This document shows positions 1-8,543 of a DNA stretch of 64,000 bases, one piece after another; position 1 is the stretch's first letter; every line of letters starts with the position of its first letter. The DNA is taken from assembly GCF_014696925.1 (NCBI RefSeq), contig NZ_JACJQY010000012.1:1-64000 (forward strand), given 5' to 3'. The notes beneath the pieces are model-generated. The model made no database searches, was not told where the DNA came from, and saw only the letters and a program-made list of their open reading frames with translations. Both the position numbers and the translations under genes were made by a program. This stretch comes from Phormidium tenue FACHB-1050 (lineage in GTDB: Bacteria > Cyanobacteriota > Cyanobacteriia > Pseudanabaenales > Pseudanabaenaceae).

Positions 1-165
1 TCTGACAGCCAAGGTCGTGTCGTACCTAGCTGGGCAGACGTAATCAACCGCGCAAACTTGGGTATGGAAGTAATGCACGAGCGCAACGCTCACAACTTCC
101 CACTCGATTTGGCAGCAGTTGATGTAGCACCTGTAGCAATGGCTGCTCCTGCTATCAATGGTTAA
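1..165 (+). CDS. psbA: Photosystem II D1 protein, C-terminal fragment (cut by window start)
   Basis: The window starts in frame inside psbA; the visible 54 codons are the lumenal C-terminus of D1, the reaction-centre protein that binds the Mn4CaO5 cluster in the thylakoid membrane. The segment [14 protein letters not shown] contains His and Glu residues known to ligate the cluster, and DLA marks the carboxyl end of mature D1. The remaining residues, ending APAING, are the extension normally removed by the lumenal protease CtpA. A strong terminator follows within 30 bases. The promoter and most of the gene lie outside the window, so the D1 isoform cannot be decided. Confidence 0.97.
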   Translation, partial: SDSQGRVVPSWADVINRANLGMEVMHERNAHNFPLDLAAVDVAPVAMAAPAING

Positions 166-190
166 TCGACTAATCTAGTCTTCTCGAAAT

Positions 191-222
191 AAAAAAGCCT
201 CTCCGCAAGGAGGGGCTTTTTT
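191..222 (+). terminator. Rho-independent terminator of psbA
   Basis: 14-base arms (A6 then GCCTCTCC) around a GCAA loop, one G-T mismatch, ending in a T6 tract. It lies 25 bases after the psbA stop. Confidence 0.9.
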
Positions 223-313
223 ATTGAGAGTTGATTCTGACTGTAATTTCTGTGGTCAATGGCAATAGTTCAATCCCTAATGAAAGTAAAGTTTCTTCAA
301 TCCATTTTGATAA
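221..313 (-). pseudogene. Fragment of a PIN-domain (VapC-like) toxin
   Basis: A minus-strand reading frame without a start codon encodes a peptide containing WIEETLLSLGIELLPLTTEI, then ends at a TAA next to the psbA terminator. The GIELLPLTTEI string resembles the last helix-strand portion of PIN-domain VapC toxins. The rest of the domain, with its acidic metal-binding residues, is missing. The frame overlaps the end of a MazF-like fragment, so this looks like decayed toxin sequence behind the antitoxin-like gene at 373-639. The family call rests on a short match. Confidence 0.45.
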
Positions 314-386
314 TCAGTGCAGAACGATTTTTGATAGCTCCATTGGCTTGAGGGATTGGGGTGAGAATAATTTTACTTTCTTGCAT
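297..386 (-). pseudogene. N-terminal fragment of a MazF/PemK-like toxin
   Basis: A 29-codon minus-strand frame starts at the ATG at 386, overlapping the last codons of the antitoxin-like gene at 373-639, and stops early. The peptide contains IILTPIPQANGAIKNRSAL, close to the conserved start of PemK/MazF endoribonucleases (ILTPLPQ-x-DG-x-x-KNRPA). It ends where the beta-barrel core would begin. The position, translationally coupled behind an antitoxin-like gene, is right for a toxin. It is probably a decayed mazF remnant and is not expected to be active. Confidence 0.5.
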
Positions 387-639
387 AATTGGTGTTGTAT
401 TCCTTGATTATTTTTAATGAGTACTCAGGTTCATCTTCTCCATAGCATTGTTCTAAATTTTGCAAAGCGAAGGATTCTAAAATATCTTCTTGTTGAGATA
501 TGGTGCTATCAGGAATAATGGAGTTAATAATTTGTTGCCAAAGTTCAATGGGAACAATTACATCGATTGTTTTGCCTTCGGTGTTTGTAACGTAGCGGAT
601 ACGGTTATCTATTAGTGCATTTGGTGTTGCGATCGCCAT
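373..639 (-). CDS. Small antitoxin-like protein (88 aa)
   Basis: An 88-residue protein beginning MAIATPNALI, with AGAGGA about eight bases before the ATG. The segment RYVTNTEGKTIDVIVPIELW resembles the N-terminal half of Phd/VapB-type antitoxins, and the C-terminus is acidic and probably flexible. Its stop overlaps a MazF-like fragment, and a PIN-like fragment follows, so the toxin partner appears to have decayed. No Pfam family is claimed. It could be a surviving orphan antitoxin that still provides anti-addiction or autoregulation, or simply a relic. Confidence 0.6.
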   Translation of the reverse strand: MAIATPNALIDNRIRYVTNTEGKTIDVIVPIELWQQIINSIIPDSTISQQEDILESFALQNLEQCYGEDEPEYSLKIIKEYNTNYARK

Positions 640-774
640 GATGATCGTCCTCTTATCGTTGTTATTTTTATACCGCCGATCGCTAAATCTACAGTGCGAT
701 CACCTCTCATCCAACCTAAAATCGCACATTGCTTGAGGATGATTATGATGATCGATCGCTCCTTGAGACAAGTT

Positions 775-1020
775 TTATGAATCAGCCGAGATAGAGTCAT
801 CTTCTGTAAACTGCTCGATCGCTTCTAGCATTCCCTCTGAATATGGCTCTAAGATAGTGGTGCAAACGTGAAGTTCAGCTAGTGCATTACAGAACTCATC
901 GGAATCTGGACTAGCCGTTTCAAGAATATTAATGGCTGCAATGGCGCGTTTTAGTTGGGGTTGGTATTCCGCCATGTGACGCTTGAGGCGATCAATTGGT
1001 TGTTTATAAGTTGTATTCAT
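775..1020 (-). CDS. Hypothetical acidic protein (81 aa)
   Basis: An 81-residue protein starting MNTTYKQPIDRLKRHMAEYQ, with a good GGAG Shine-Dalgarno sequence (AAAGGAGACTC) before the ATG. The N-terminal half is predicted helical and basic; the C-terminus is acidic and ends EDDSISADS. No motif or family is recognised. It precedes the antitoxin-like gene on the same strand with a 135-base gap, which could mean a short accessory operon. The function is unknown. Confidence 0.6.
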   Translation of the reverse strand: MNTTYKQPIDRLKRHMAEYQPQLKRAIAAINILETASPDSDEFCNALAELHVCTTILEPYSEGMLEAIEQFTEDDSISADS

Positions 1021-1228
1021 TTTTTGAGTCTCCTTTCTAATTTTGCGATTTGGTTATGACAGTTTGCTACAGTTTTCTCCCAGTGAGCGATTAAACCTAA
1101 ATCTTGATTTTCAATTGACTTTCTCTTCCTTTTGTCATTTTTTGTAAATGTTCTTCACATTGTTCCTAATAAGTTGGTCACAGAGATTCAATTTAAACAT
1201 TCTAAAATAGGTCAAGACAATTGAAGGA

Positions 1229-2203
1229 TTAAATTTTTGACTTTAGATAATTGATAAAAGATGTACATGAAAGTAGAAAAAATTTTGCGTCAGCAGCAGT
1301 AAGATTAGGTTCACTTAGCATAGCGTGCCTAATGCCTCCTTCATCGCTAGTATAACCGTACAATTTTGAGAAAGATTCTTTTAAAGACGGATGGATTTTG
1401 TTGGAAACTTCCAAAACTTTGAGCGCTTCTCCTAAAGTTGCTTTGGGCTTACCAGTAATCTCTTTTGCAATACTTTCTACAGCAGAGATAGATTCCTTTA
1501 TAGAGTTTCGATAATCTGGATTTTTTCGATCACTCATCAGAGTAAGAGCGCGTTGGAGATGGCTCGCTACAGCAGGAAATCGCTTACCAGTCAATGCGTC
1601 CTCTAGCATCTTAACCTCTTGTTCAGTTGTTATATCTGTAAATACACCTCCAACAAACCTAAAGCCTGAAAACTCTCTATTTAAGATGTTATTCACTTCT
1701 TCCACTAATGTCACACTTTCAAAATAGTTAAGAGTAACTTCAAGGAAATCATAAACTTCAAACCATTCAAATCTATCAAAGAGTTCTCGCAATTCATTTA
1801 CTTGCCCACTCTTAAAAGATGACAAATCATCTATTGGCTTTTTAAAAAAATCTATCCACAAATATTTAATAAATTCATCAATTCTCTTCCCATAAAACAT
1901 CCATGTTATAGAATTAGAATACTGGAGTAAAAAATTGTTACTTAAAACATTCCAAAGTGAATGTCTTAAATCTTTACTTATATCATCAACTTGAATTACT
2001 TCAGATACGTGTTTAAACCCCTGTCTTTCGCTAAATCTTTTAGATGGTATCGCAAATTTAGATTTTAACTTTAACGCTTGATTTTGAGTCTCACGTTCAG
2101 CTATGGCTTTAGGATCGTGAGCATAGCAATATCCAGAAGAACCTGCTTCACGATTACATTTTGCGCCAGATTTTGTCGTACCTTTACACTTTACTGATGA
2201 CAT
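1229..2203 (-). CDS. AbiJ-like abortive-infection candidate with N-terminal zinc finger
   Basis: A 324-residue protein in three parts. Residues 6-29 carry C-x9-C-x9-C-x2-H (C6, C16, C26, H29), like the small zinc finger often seen at the start of phage and defence proteins. From about residue 57, RFSERQGFKHVSEVIQVDD followed by LRHSLWNVL matches the AbiJ N-terminal domain 4 pattern. The C-terminal helical region contains a GGIRHAM motif and probably forms the effector-like domain; a clear HEPN R-x4-6-H motif was not seen. The gene is visibly AT-rich with lysine- and isoleucine-rich codons, unlike leuA or priA, suggesting transfer. It stands alone between antitoxin-like genes. Abortive phage defence is inferred from domain identity only. 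Confidence 0.75.
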   Translation of the reverse strand: MSSVKCKGTTKSGAKCNREAGSSGYCYAHDPKAIAERETQNQALKLKSKFAIPSKRFSERQGFKHVSEVIQVDDISKDLRHSLWNVLSNNFLLQYSNSITWMFYGKRIDEFIKYLWIDFFKKPIDDLSSFKSGQVNELRELFDRFEWFEVYDFLEVTLNYFESVTLVEEVNNILNREFSGFRFVGGVFTDITTEQEVKMLEDALTGKRFPAVASHLQRALTLMSDRKNPDYRNSIKESISAVESIAKEITGKPKATLGEALKVLEVSNKIHPSLKESFSKLYGYTSDEGGIRHAMLSEPNLTAADAKFFLLSCTSFINYLKSKI

Positions 2204-2362
2204 TTTAATAGAATTAACAAAACTTTTTTAGGCAGGATTTCAACTATAGCTATTTTGTAACAATAATATTGAAAATGAATATTTTAGGTGATCTCCCTAG
2301 TCAACTACCAAACAATCCTAACCAAATTTGCAGCACAAATATTTGGTCACAACTCAAAAGAG

Positions 2363-2581
2363 CTACCTGATTTTCTCATCATTAAACTCAGCATCTCTAA
2401 AATCAGCTTCAGTCGATTGTTGAGAACCTGAAAACATCCCAAATGACATAAACTGACTAGCGAGACTAACTGACTCAGGCTTAAAAAAAGTCACAAAAAC
2501 TTGACTCTCCGTAATATCTTTGGGAATTTCCGCTAACTCGATCTTACCGTTCCGATATATTCCTTGGATTGTCTGTAACAT
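2363..2581 (-). CDS. Small VapB/DUF104-like antitoxin candidate (72 aa)
   Basis: A 72-residue protein opening MLQTIQGIYRNGKIELAEIP, the start typical of a small cyanobacterial family annotated as DUF104 or VapB-like antitoxins (x-Q-G-I-Y-R-x-G-K-I-E-L). The C-terminal half is acidic. No PIN or MazF toxin frame follows in the 150 bases downstream, so it is an orphan here. It could regulate a toxin elsewhere or be a relic. Confidence 0.6.
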   Translation of the reverse strand: MLQTIQGIYRNGKIELAEIPKDITESQVFVTFFKPESVSLASQFMSFGMFSGSQQSTEADFRDAEFNDEKIR

Positions 2582-2767
2582 AATCTTTTGCGCTGGTTAA
2601 TTTGAGCGATCGCCAATCAATCGTAGCACTACAACATTTTAGCTAATATTCGCAGTGATTTGTGATGTTGTGGGATTAGGGACGGTTGTGAAGTGCATTA
2701 GATTTACTTGCAAAATCCAATCTCATCTTGTGACAAAATGTGCTGAAGTTAGTTAATAAAAATAACC

Positions 2768-3319
2768 ATGTCAGATCCCATCACCTCAGAAATTTTGCAA
2801 AATCGCCTTAGCTATCAAGGTAGTAAATTTTCCTTCCACGTCGATCGCATCAAGTTACCCCACGGCGTAACAGGTGAGTATTCATATATTAAACATCCAG
2901 GGGCAGGACTAGCGGTTCCTGTGACAGACGATGGCAAATTCGTGTTAGTTAAGCAATATCGATTTGCAATTCAACGCTATTTACTAGAATTTCCTGCTGG
3001 CACTTTGGAAGTTGGGGAGGATCATAGTGTAACAATCAAGCGTGAAATTGAAGAAGAAACAGGCTATCGAGCTAGCCAATGGCAATATTTAGGAGGCTTC
3101 TATATTTGTCCAGGTTATTCTGATGAGATTATTCATGCATATCTAGCCCAAGGGCTGGAGAAGCTAGAACATCCTCCTGCTCAAGATGAAGATGAAGAGA
3201 TAGAAGTCGTATTATTGAGCCGTGAAGAGATAGAAGCATTATTGCGATCACAGAGTGCAGATACAAGTCTTGATGCCAAATCGATCACCGCATTTCATCT
3301 GGCTTTGCAAGCTTTATAG
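2768..3319 (+). CDS. NUDIX hydrolase, ADP-ribose pyrophosphatase type
   Basis: 183 residues. The complete Nudix box G-x5-E-x7-REUxEExGU runs from G78 to Y100 (GTLEVGEDHSVTIKREIEEE, then TGY), giving the Mg2+-binding catalytic helix. The flanking EFPAGTLE strand and the QYRFAIQRYLLE segment before it are characteristic of ADP-ribose/NDP-sugar pyrophosphatases. The length fits the family. It is probably cytosolic and clears ADP-ribose or related nucleoside diphosphates. The ATG at 2768 is used without a strong Shine-Dalgarno sequence. It converges on leuA and shares a bidirectional terminator with it. Confidence 0.93.
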   Translation: MSDPITSEILQNRLSYQGSKFSFHVDRIKLPHGVTGEYSYIKHPGAGLAVPVTDDGKFVLVKQYRFAIQRYLLEFPAGTLEVGEDHSVTIKREIEEETGYRASQWQYLGGFYICPGYSDEIIHAYLAQGLEKLEHPPAQDEDEEIEVVLLSREEIEALLRSQSADTSLDAKSITAFHLALQAL

Positions 3320-3320
3320 G

Positions 3321-3355
3321 CAATAAAAAACGGCGCAAAGCGCCGTTTTTTATTG
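3321..3355. terminator. Bidirectional terminator between the NUDIX gene and leuA
   Basis: A perfect palindrome with 16-base arms, CAATAAAAAACGGCGC and its complement, around an AAA loop. A and T tracts on both sides allow it to end both convergent transcripts. Confidence 0.9.
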
Positions 3356-3356
3356 T

Positions 3357-5006
3357 TTATAAAGCTGCTTCTTTTTTAAGTTTGTCGCGATCGCTTATTT
3401 TTGTATTCGGGGTCTGAAGCGCAAAGTAGAGCTTGTTCAAAGCACTGAGATAGGCTCTCGCTGAGGCAACAATAATATCAGTGTTAGCGGAATGTCCAGA
3501 AAGAGTACCGACATCAGGATGCTTAAGGCGGATAGTTACTTCACCAAGGGCATCGATACCAGCGGTAACGGACTGGACTGAATACTCAATCAACTGATTC
3601 GGAACATTCACAATGCGATTAATCGCTTTGTAAATCGCATCAACGGGGCCAGTTCCCACTGACGCATCGGTGATTTCTGTACCATCGGGCATCACAATCG
3701 TGATTGTTGCAGTAGGGATTGCGCGATCGCCACAGCTTACTTGCACATGATCAAGTTTGAAGGCTTCAGGAGCGTGACGAATTTCGTCGTTAACGATCGC
3801 CTCTAAATCGCGATCGCTAATCTCGCGTTTCTTATCTGCAAGTTCCTTAAAGCGGACAAAGGCGGCATTAAGTTCCTGTTCTGAAAGCTCAAAGCCAAGC
3901 TCTTTAAGGCGAGAACTCAAAGCATTTCGTCCCGAAAGTTTGCCAAGGACGATCAAGTTATCGGTTAAGCCGATGGACTGAGCATCCATGATTTCGTAGG
4001 TGAGACGATTTTTTAATACGCCATCCTGATGGATACCCGACTCATGGGCAAAGGCATTTGCGCCCACGATCGCTTTATTGGGTTGCACCAACATGCCAGT
4101 GAGATTAGATACAAGACGAGAAGTTTTGTAAATCTGCTTGGTATCAATGTTGCAGAGTGGTTCAGTCGATTCAGCAGGACGACCAAGAAAGCTATTGAAA
4201 TAAGCTCGGCGCACATGCAATGCCATCACCAATTCTTCGAGAGCGGCATTACCAGCCCGTTCACCGATCCCGTTAATTGTGCATTCCATTTGACGCGCCC
4301 CGTTTTTGGCAGCTTCAAGGAAGTTCGCTACCGCCAAGCCGAGATCATTATGACCATGCACAGAAATAATGGCGCGATCAATATTTGGTACATTTTCTTT
4401 GATGCCCTTGATCAAGGCTCCAAACTCAGATGGAGTTAAATAGCCCACAGTATCAGGAATATTTACCGTCGATGCTCCTGCGGCGATCGCTGATTCTAAG
4501 ACTTGGTAAAGAAACTCAGGATCGGAGCGTCCAGCATCTTCAGGGGAAAACTCGACATCTGCAACTTTGGATCTGGCATAGGCAACCATCTCTGGCACGA
4601 TCGCCAAAACTTCAGCGCGAGTTTTGCGGAGCTTATACTCTAAGTGAATATCAGAGGTGGCAAGAAACGTATGAATGCGACCTTTTGCCGCAGGTTTGAC
4701 CGCTTCAGCAGCCGCTTCAATGTCAGATCTGGTGGCACGGGCTAAACCGCAGATTGTGGGGCCATCTTCTGTACCAACGAGCTTAGCGATTTCTTGGACA
4801 GCATGAAAATCACCTTTACTCGCAAAGGGAAAACCCGCCTCAATAATGTCTACACCAAGTCGAGCCAGTTGCTGCGCGATTAGCAATTTTTGCTCCACGT
4901 TCAGAGTTGCGCCTGGGGACTGTTCGCCATCGCGTAAGGTGGTGTCAAAAAAGATAATGCGGTCTTGAGCAACTTGGGACTCTTGAGATGTTACTGATGT
5001 AGACAT
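3357..5006 (-). CDS. leuA: 2-isopropylmalate synthase
   Basis: 549 residues, catalysing condensation of acetyl-CoA with 2-oxoisovalerate, the committed step of leucine synthesis. The TIM-barrel start [14 protein letters not shown] (about residues 19-32) holds the metal-binding Asp, and [11 protein letters not shown] supplies the HxH metal ligands. The C-terminal third (from about 390) is the LeuA dimer regulatory domain, implying leucine feedback inhibition. Length and order are normal for bacterial LeuA1. The ATG at 5006 begins [11 protein letters not shown] 610-base repeat-rich spacer lies upstream. Confidence 0.97.
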   Translation of the reverse strand: MSTSVTSQESQVAQDRIIFFDTTLRDGEQSPGATLNVEQKLLIAQQLARLGVDIIEAGFPFASKGDFHAVQEIAKLVGTEDGPTICGLARATRSDIEAAAEAVKPAAKGRIHTFLATSDIHLEYKLRKTRAEVLAIVPEMVAYARSKVADVEFSPEDAGRSDPEFLYQVLESAIAAGASTVNIPDTVGYLTPSEFGALIKGIKENVPNIDRAIISVHGHNDLGLAVANFLEAAKNGARQMECTINGIGERAGNAALEELVMALHVRRAYFNSFLGRPAESTEPLCNIDTKQIYKTSRLVSNLTGMLVQPNKAIVGANAFAHESGIHQDGVLKNRLTYEIMDAQSIGLTDNLIVLGKLSGRNALSSRLKELGFELSEQELNAAFVRFKELADKKREISDRDLEAIVNDEIRHAPEAFKLDHVQVSCGDRAIPTATITIVMPDGTEITDASVGTGPVDAIYKAINRIVNVPNQLIEYSVQSVTAGIDALGEVTIRLKHPDVGTLSGHSANTDIIVASARAYLSALNKLYFALQTPNTKISDRDKLKKEAAL

Positions 5007-5198
5007 AATGCGTTAATTCATGAATGTGTATTTGTAAAAACGTAACTATAGGATTTGGCTAAATTCCTTGGCGTTTAATTGGCTAGGTAGTAGCGAATTA
5101 TAACAAAAATTAGCTAGTCTAATTTTAGCCTGTTTTTTATCAATGATAAACCAATTTTATAGGCTGTGAATTACACAATCAAATTCTATAATCATTTA

Positions 5199-5323
5199 AC
5201 TTAACGTCAGTTCGCCGAAAGCAGAAAATGGTAAGAATCGCTAAGCGATTCTTACCATTTTCTGCCATTTGTGCCGTGCGAAGCATGGCGCAAATGGCTC
5301 TATCGAACTCACGTTAACTTAAT
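5199..5323. mobile_element. Twin-hairpin element A (MITE-like)
   Basis: Terminal inverted repeats ACGTCAGTTCG (5208-5218) and CGAACTCACGT (one mismatch) enclose two separate hairpins: 5221-5264 with near-perfect 20-base arms around TAA, and 5264-5298, imperfect, with a CGTGCGAAGCATG apex. TAACTTA occurs directly on both outer sides, compatible with a 7-bp target duplication. There is no open reading frame. A second element with related ends and the same two-hairpin plan lies at 30973-31130. Confidence 0.6.
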
Positions 5324-5409
5324 CTTTTACGATGGGAGGGTTTTACTACTCTAAGGTTTTTGCAATTTATTTAATTTATAGCAAAAAAAGAGTTAGCTAG
5401 TACAAACCA

Positions 5410-5462
5410 AAACCCCAGAATCGAGGGGCGGCGCGAATCGCCGCCCCTCGATTCTGGGGTTT
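5410..5462. repeat. Long hairpin, leuA upstream spacer
   Basis: Perfect 24-base arms starting AAACCCCAGAATCGAGGGG, centre GGCGGCG-CGAAT-CGCCGCC. It is a member of the hairpin family discussed in the findings. It is upstream of leuA, so it is not leuA's terminator. Confidence 0.85.
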
Positions 5463-5547
5463 ATGTCCTAAGCAAAACTTGCTTTGCTGTAGTAGCACAG
5501 CTTAGCCATGCCACCAAAAATCGGTTCCTTATTTTACGGGTAAGCCC

Positions 5548-5612
5548 TAAGCATTCAAAAAACAAAAAGAAGCGGCACAAAGTGCCGCTTCTTTTTGTTT
5601 TTTGAATGCTTA
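5548..5612 (-). terminator. Terminator of the small secreted protein gene
   Basis: Perfect 31-base arms with an AAA loop and apex GCGGCAC-AAA-GTGCCGC. The arm contains A- and T-rich stretches and lies five bases beyond the stop at 5617. Confidence 0.85.
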
Positions 5613-5616
5613 TAAT

Positions 5617-5877
5617 CTACTTAGTTACTTCAACAGTTTCAGTAGTCCTATTTCCTTCACTATCCTCAGTAATAGTTACCTGATTCCCCTCCGAATCAAC
5701 AGCAGTTACTGCTGTATTACCATCCGCATCAACGCAAGCGGCAACAGCAACATCACCATTTGAAGAAGCTGCACATTCAGTCTCCGCTTGAGCTACAAGA
5801 CTAAATCCCCCAAAAGCTATTAAGCTAACTGAAACACTGATTACAACAGACTGAATACCCTTTAGAACATTTGCCAT
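5617..5877 (-). CDS. Small secreted acidic protein (86 aa)
   Basis: 86 residues: an N-terminal signal peptide (hydrophobic stretch VVISVSVSLIAFGGFSLVAQA, cleavage likely after QA-E) followed by an acidic, Thr/Val/Glu-rich mature region with repeated DADGN / DSEGN turns. Two Cys (C35 and C48) could form a disulfide. The DxDGN-like repeats recall calcium-binding turns, but no EF-hand is claimed. Probably periplasmic or extracellular; function unknown. Confidence 0.65.
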   Translation of the reverse strand: MANVLKGIQSVVISVSVSLIAFGGFSLVAQAETECAASSNGDVAVAACVDADGNTAVTAVDSEGNQVTITEDSEGNRTTETVEVTK

Positions 5878-6158
5878 GATTTTTGTCGATTGTTTAATTG
5901 CCTTTAAACGTTGCTAGTAACGTACCCAAATTTCTAACCTTCGATAACAGGTATATTGTCATAATTAAAAATTTCTTTTCAGTATGAAAACAGCATGAAA
6001 ATATAGGATAATGCCGTTTGTTTGATTTACTTGGGCATCTAGCTAAATCAAGATTCTCGGCGATAGCTATATAATGAGAATTACAATAATGAGAATTACA
6101 ATCCCTGCCATCTCAGGGCAGCTATGGTTAAGCTATTGTGCTAGGCTATGGCATCCGT

Positions 6159-8384
6159 ATGAGATTTGCGATGTCGCGCATGAAATCTTTACCTGAATCC
6201 TCAAAACCTTTTGGCGATCTTGTTAAGACAGATCGTGAGTTGCAAGACGTTAATTCCTCTGGACAAGACTTACCAGAGATCGATCTGCGCGATCGCTTCA
6301 CATGGTCAAATCTAACTATTGTATTGAGCATTCCCATAGTTGGAGGATTAATTGGATTAGGGTTAATCTATCTGGCTAATCCTTTAGCAATTAGTTGGCT
6401 AGCACCTTCTGACGCTCCTGCTTTTTACTCTAATTCATTATGGAATCTCCCTAAAAGCATCCCCCAAATCCAAGCAGAACTAGGGCGCAGTCAACTAAAA
6501 CTTGGCGAAAACTTCAATCTTAAAACAGGGGAAATTATCTATACCGTTCTGGAAACAGAAACGCAAAATCTTCGCGAAATCCGATTCTATCAAACAATTT
6601 CAGATCGGGGTGTAGAGAAATTACTATTGGTAAGCACAACCACGATCGCAGGAATTGACGAGTATTTTGTGCGATCGCCACGGTTTAAATATGCCACTGA
6701 GTCCATTCCTGAACGGATGCGCCCAAATCGTAATCGTCTGCCCCTTAAGAAATTATCACTGTTAAATAATGCTCCTTCTCAATTTAATGGAGTTTGGTTC
6801 ACCACTGTAGGTAATGTTGATGGAATTAGCTACGGACAGATTTACTATTTTGTCAATGATAAGCGATCGCGGTTAGTAGAATTAGATGCATGGACAAGTC
6901 CCATAGGAGAACTTCCTAAATGGCGTAATGCTCTAGCAAGTAACTCTGGTTCCGTGCAACTTGTAGTCAATCAAACTCAATCATTTGAACCGCAATTTTT
7001 GATTTTTCAGCCTGAAGAAGCGATCGCTAGTTCCATTCGCCCAGTAAAATTGCGACAGGTGACATTAAATGAAGCGAAGGGACAGCCCAAGTATTACCAA
7101 GATGCTTTAGTGATGGCGAGTGTGGGTCTATGGTCACCTGCTTTGGGTAAGTTTAATTTGATGGTTGAGGACTTGAAGACTCAGGGAAAAACGCTTTCGC
7201 CATTTTTGCAAGAGCAGTATGACATGATTGCTTTACATGCTCAGATTACCTCGCAGCAAGCCGAAAATCCCAATTCTAATTTGGGAGATAAAGCATTAAT
7301 TAATATTATTGATGGTAGATGGACTGAAGCTCTGGCGATCGCCAATGATCCTGCTTACAAGGGTGACAAAATTGCGGAAATGTTAGCGAAATATCATCCT
7401 CACATTTGGCAAAGGGTGATGACCATGTTAACTTTTACGGAAGCCAAAGAAATTAAGCTGTGGGGAGGGTTAGTAGTTTTACAGCGCAATGGGTTGCGCC
7501 GCGCTGAACATTGGCTCAGGGAGCAGAAAGTTGATCCTAAAGATTCCAATCAATTATTGCAACGTTTGGATCTGGCTCCAGTTACACTTAATCCGAAACA
7601 ATTGATGGGAACAGTTACCTATATTGGGAAGGGTGAGGCAGGTTCTACATGGTTTTTGCCACCACCAAAACTTGAATCAGGGCAGGCTTGGTATGAAGTT
7701 AATATCAATTTAATTAAAGATGGGGATAAGTGGATTAATGATCCATTTCCTGAACTTAGCGATCGCTCCTCAATTTTGCTATGGAGGATTTTGGGGCTTT
7801 CGCTGAATAATAATCTGGGAGTCGTGCTATACGATCCCTATGGAAAATCGCAAACAGCCACTTTAACCGCCCAGTCTCTTTGGATTAGTGATAACGGAGG
7901 ACTAAGAATTCTCGCTTCAGGTGAGGCGAACCTTGCCCCTTTGCTTAACACAAGTACGATCCCTCCCCTTGTTACCAGTGGCGGTGCTTTTAATCCTCCC
8001 ACTGGCAATCCTGTCGAGTGGGCATCCCTCTCATCAGTAACGATTGAGCGCATCATTCGGACGATGTATCGGGAGTTGCAACGCAATGGGGAAGTTTCGC
8101 TCAGTATCGAAGACTTTAGTGTGTTAGTGCAGCAGCAATGGACTCTATCATCGGTTAGTTTAGATGGTGGCGGCAAGCCTGAATATCTATTACTGCTTGA
8201 TCGCGAAAAAGTTGATTTAGGCGATCGGCATTATCCTCTAGCGCTCGCCTTCTCTAGTGATGGTGCTCTTCTATTCAGTGATATGAAGGGCAGCAGAATT
8301 TGGCTAGACGTATTACCTAGTAGTATTGAAGGACAAATTCTCACACTTCGCAATGGTCGTTACGAAGTATGGAATTTTCGTTGA
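6159..8384 (+). CDS. Large single-pass membrane protein of unknown function
   Basis: About 741 residues if started at the ATG at 6159; a GTG at 6138 and an ATG at 6180 are alternatives and no Shine-Dalgarno sequence settles it. A soluble N-terminus of about 45 residues precedes one strong transmembrane helix (LTIVLSIPIVGGLIGLGLIY), and the remaining roughly 650 residues carry no recognised catalytic motif. The central part (YHPHIWQRVMTMLTF, LRRAEHWLREQK) looks helical and repeat-like. It stands alone. The large soluble part probably faces the periplasm or lumen; no function is assigned. Confidence 0.7.
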   Translation: MRFAMSRMKSLPESSKPFGDLVKTDRELQDVNSSGQDLPEIDLRDRFTWSNLTIVLSIPIVGGLIGLGLIYLANPLAISWLAPSDAPAFYSNSLWNLPKSIPQIQAELGRSQLKLGENFNLKTGEIIYTVLETETQNLREIRFYQTISDRGVEKLLLVSTTTIAGIDEYFVRSPRFKYATESIPERMRPNRNRLPLKKLSLLNNAPSQFNGVWFTTVGNVDGISYGQIYYFVNDKRSRLVELDAWTSPIGELPKWRNALASNSGSVQLVVNQTQSFEPQFLIFQPEEAIASSIRPVKLRQVTLNEAKGQPKYYQDALVMASVGLWSPALGKFNLMVEDLKTQGKTLSPFLQEQYDMIALHAQITSQQAENPNSNLGDKALINIIDGRWTEALAIANDPAYKGDKIAEMLAKYHPHIWQRVMTMLTFTEAKEIKLWGGLVVLQRNGLRRAEHWLREQKVDPKDSNQLLQRLDLAPVTLNPKQLMGTVTYIGKGEAGSTWFLPPPKLESGQAWYEVNINLIKDGDKWINDPFPELSDRSSILLWRILGLSLNNNLGVVLYDPYGKSQTATLTAQSLWISDNGGLRILASGEANLAPLLNTSTIPPLVTSGGAFNPPTGNPVEWASLSSVTIERIIRTMYRELQRNGEVSLSIEDFSVLVQQQWTLSSVSLDGGGKPEYLLLLDREKVDLGDRHYPLALAFSSDGALLFSDMKGSRIWLDVLPSSIEGQILTLRNGRYEVWNFR

Positions 8385-8394
8385 TTAGACTTAA

Positions 8395-8531
8395 AGTAGC
8401 CATGCACTCAAGTAGCCATGCACTCAAGTGCATGGCTAAAAGCTCAAGTCCACTGAAGTGGACTATAGAATACTACTAAGTAACTCGTTGAAACGGGTTT
8501 GAGCTTTTAGCCAAGAACTTAAGTTCTTGGC
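8395..8531. repeat. Compound inverted-repeat cluster
   Basis: A direct repeat AAGTAGCCATGCACTC occurs twice in tandem (8395-8425). It is followed by the hairpin AGCCATGCAC/GTGCATGGCT (8414-8437), then GGCTAAAAGCTCAA (8434-8447) pairing with TTGAGCTTTTAGCC (8499-8512) around an inner GTCCACTGAAGTGGAC stem, and finally GCCAAGAACTT/AAGTTCTTGGC (8510-8531). Stems overlap, so alternative folds compete. It lies between the convergent membrane-protein gene and priA. Confidence 0.8.
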
Positions 8532-8543
8532 GGTTTACTGCGG

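Noticed and set aside
612-800. 62-aa minus-strand frame near the antitoxin-like gene
   Set aside because: It overlaps the start of the better supported gene at 373-639 and lacks a homologue-like pattern or Shine-Dalgarno sequence.
4029-4439. 136-aa plus-strand frame opposite leuA
   Set aside because: It is a shadow of the conserved leuA reading frame; composition and lack of start signals are typical of antisense frames.
7838-8176. 112-aa minus-strand frame inside the large membrane-protein gene
   Set aside because: It is antisense to a long coding sequence and has no independent support.
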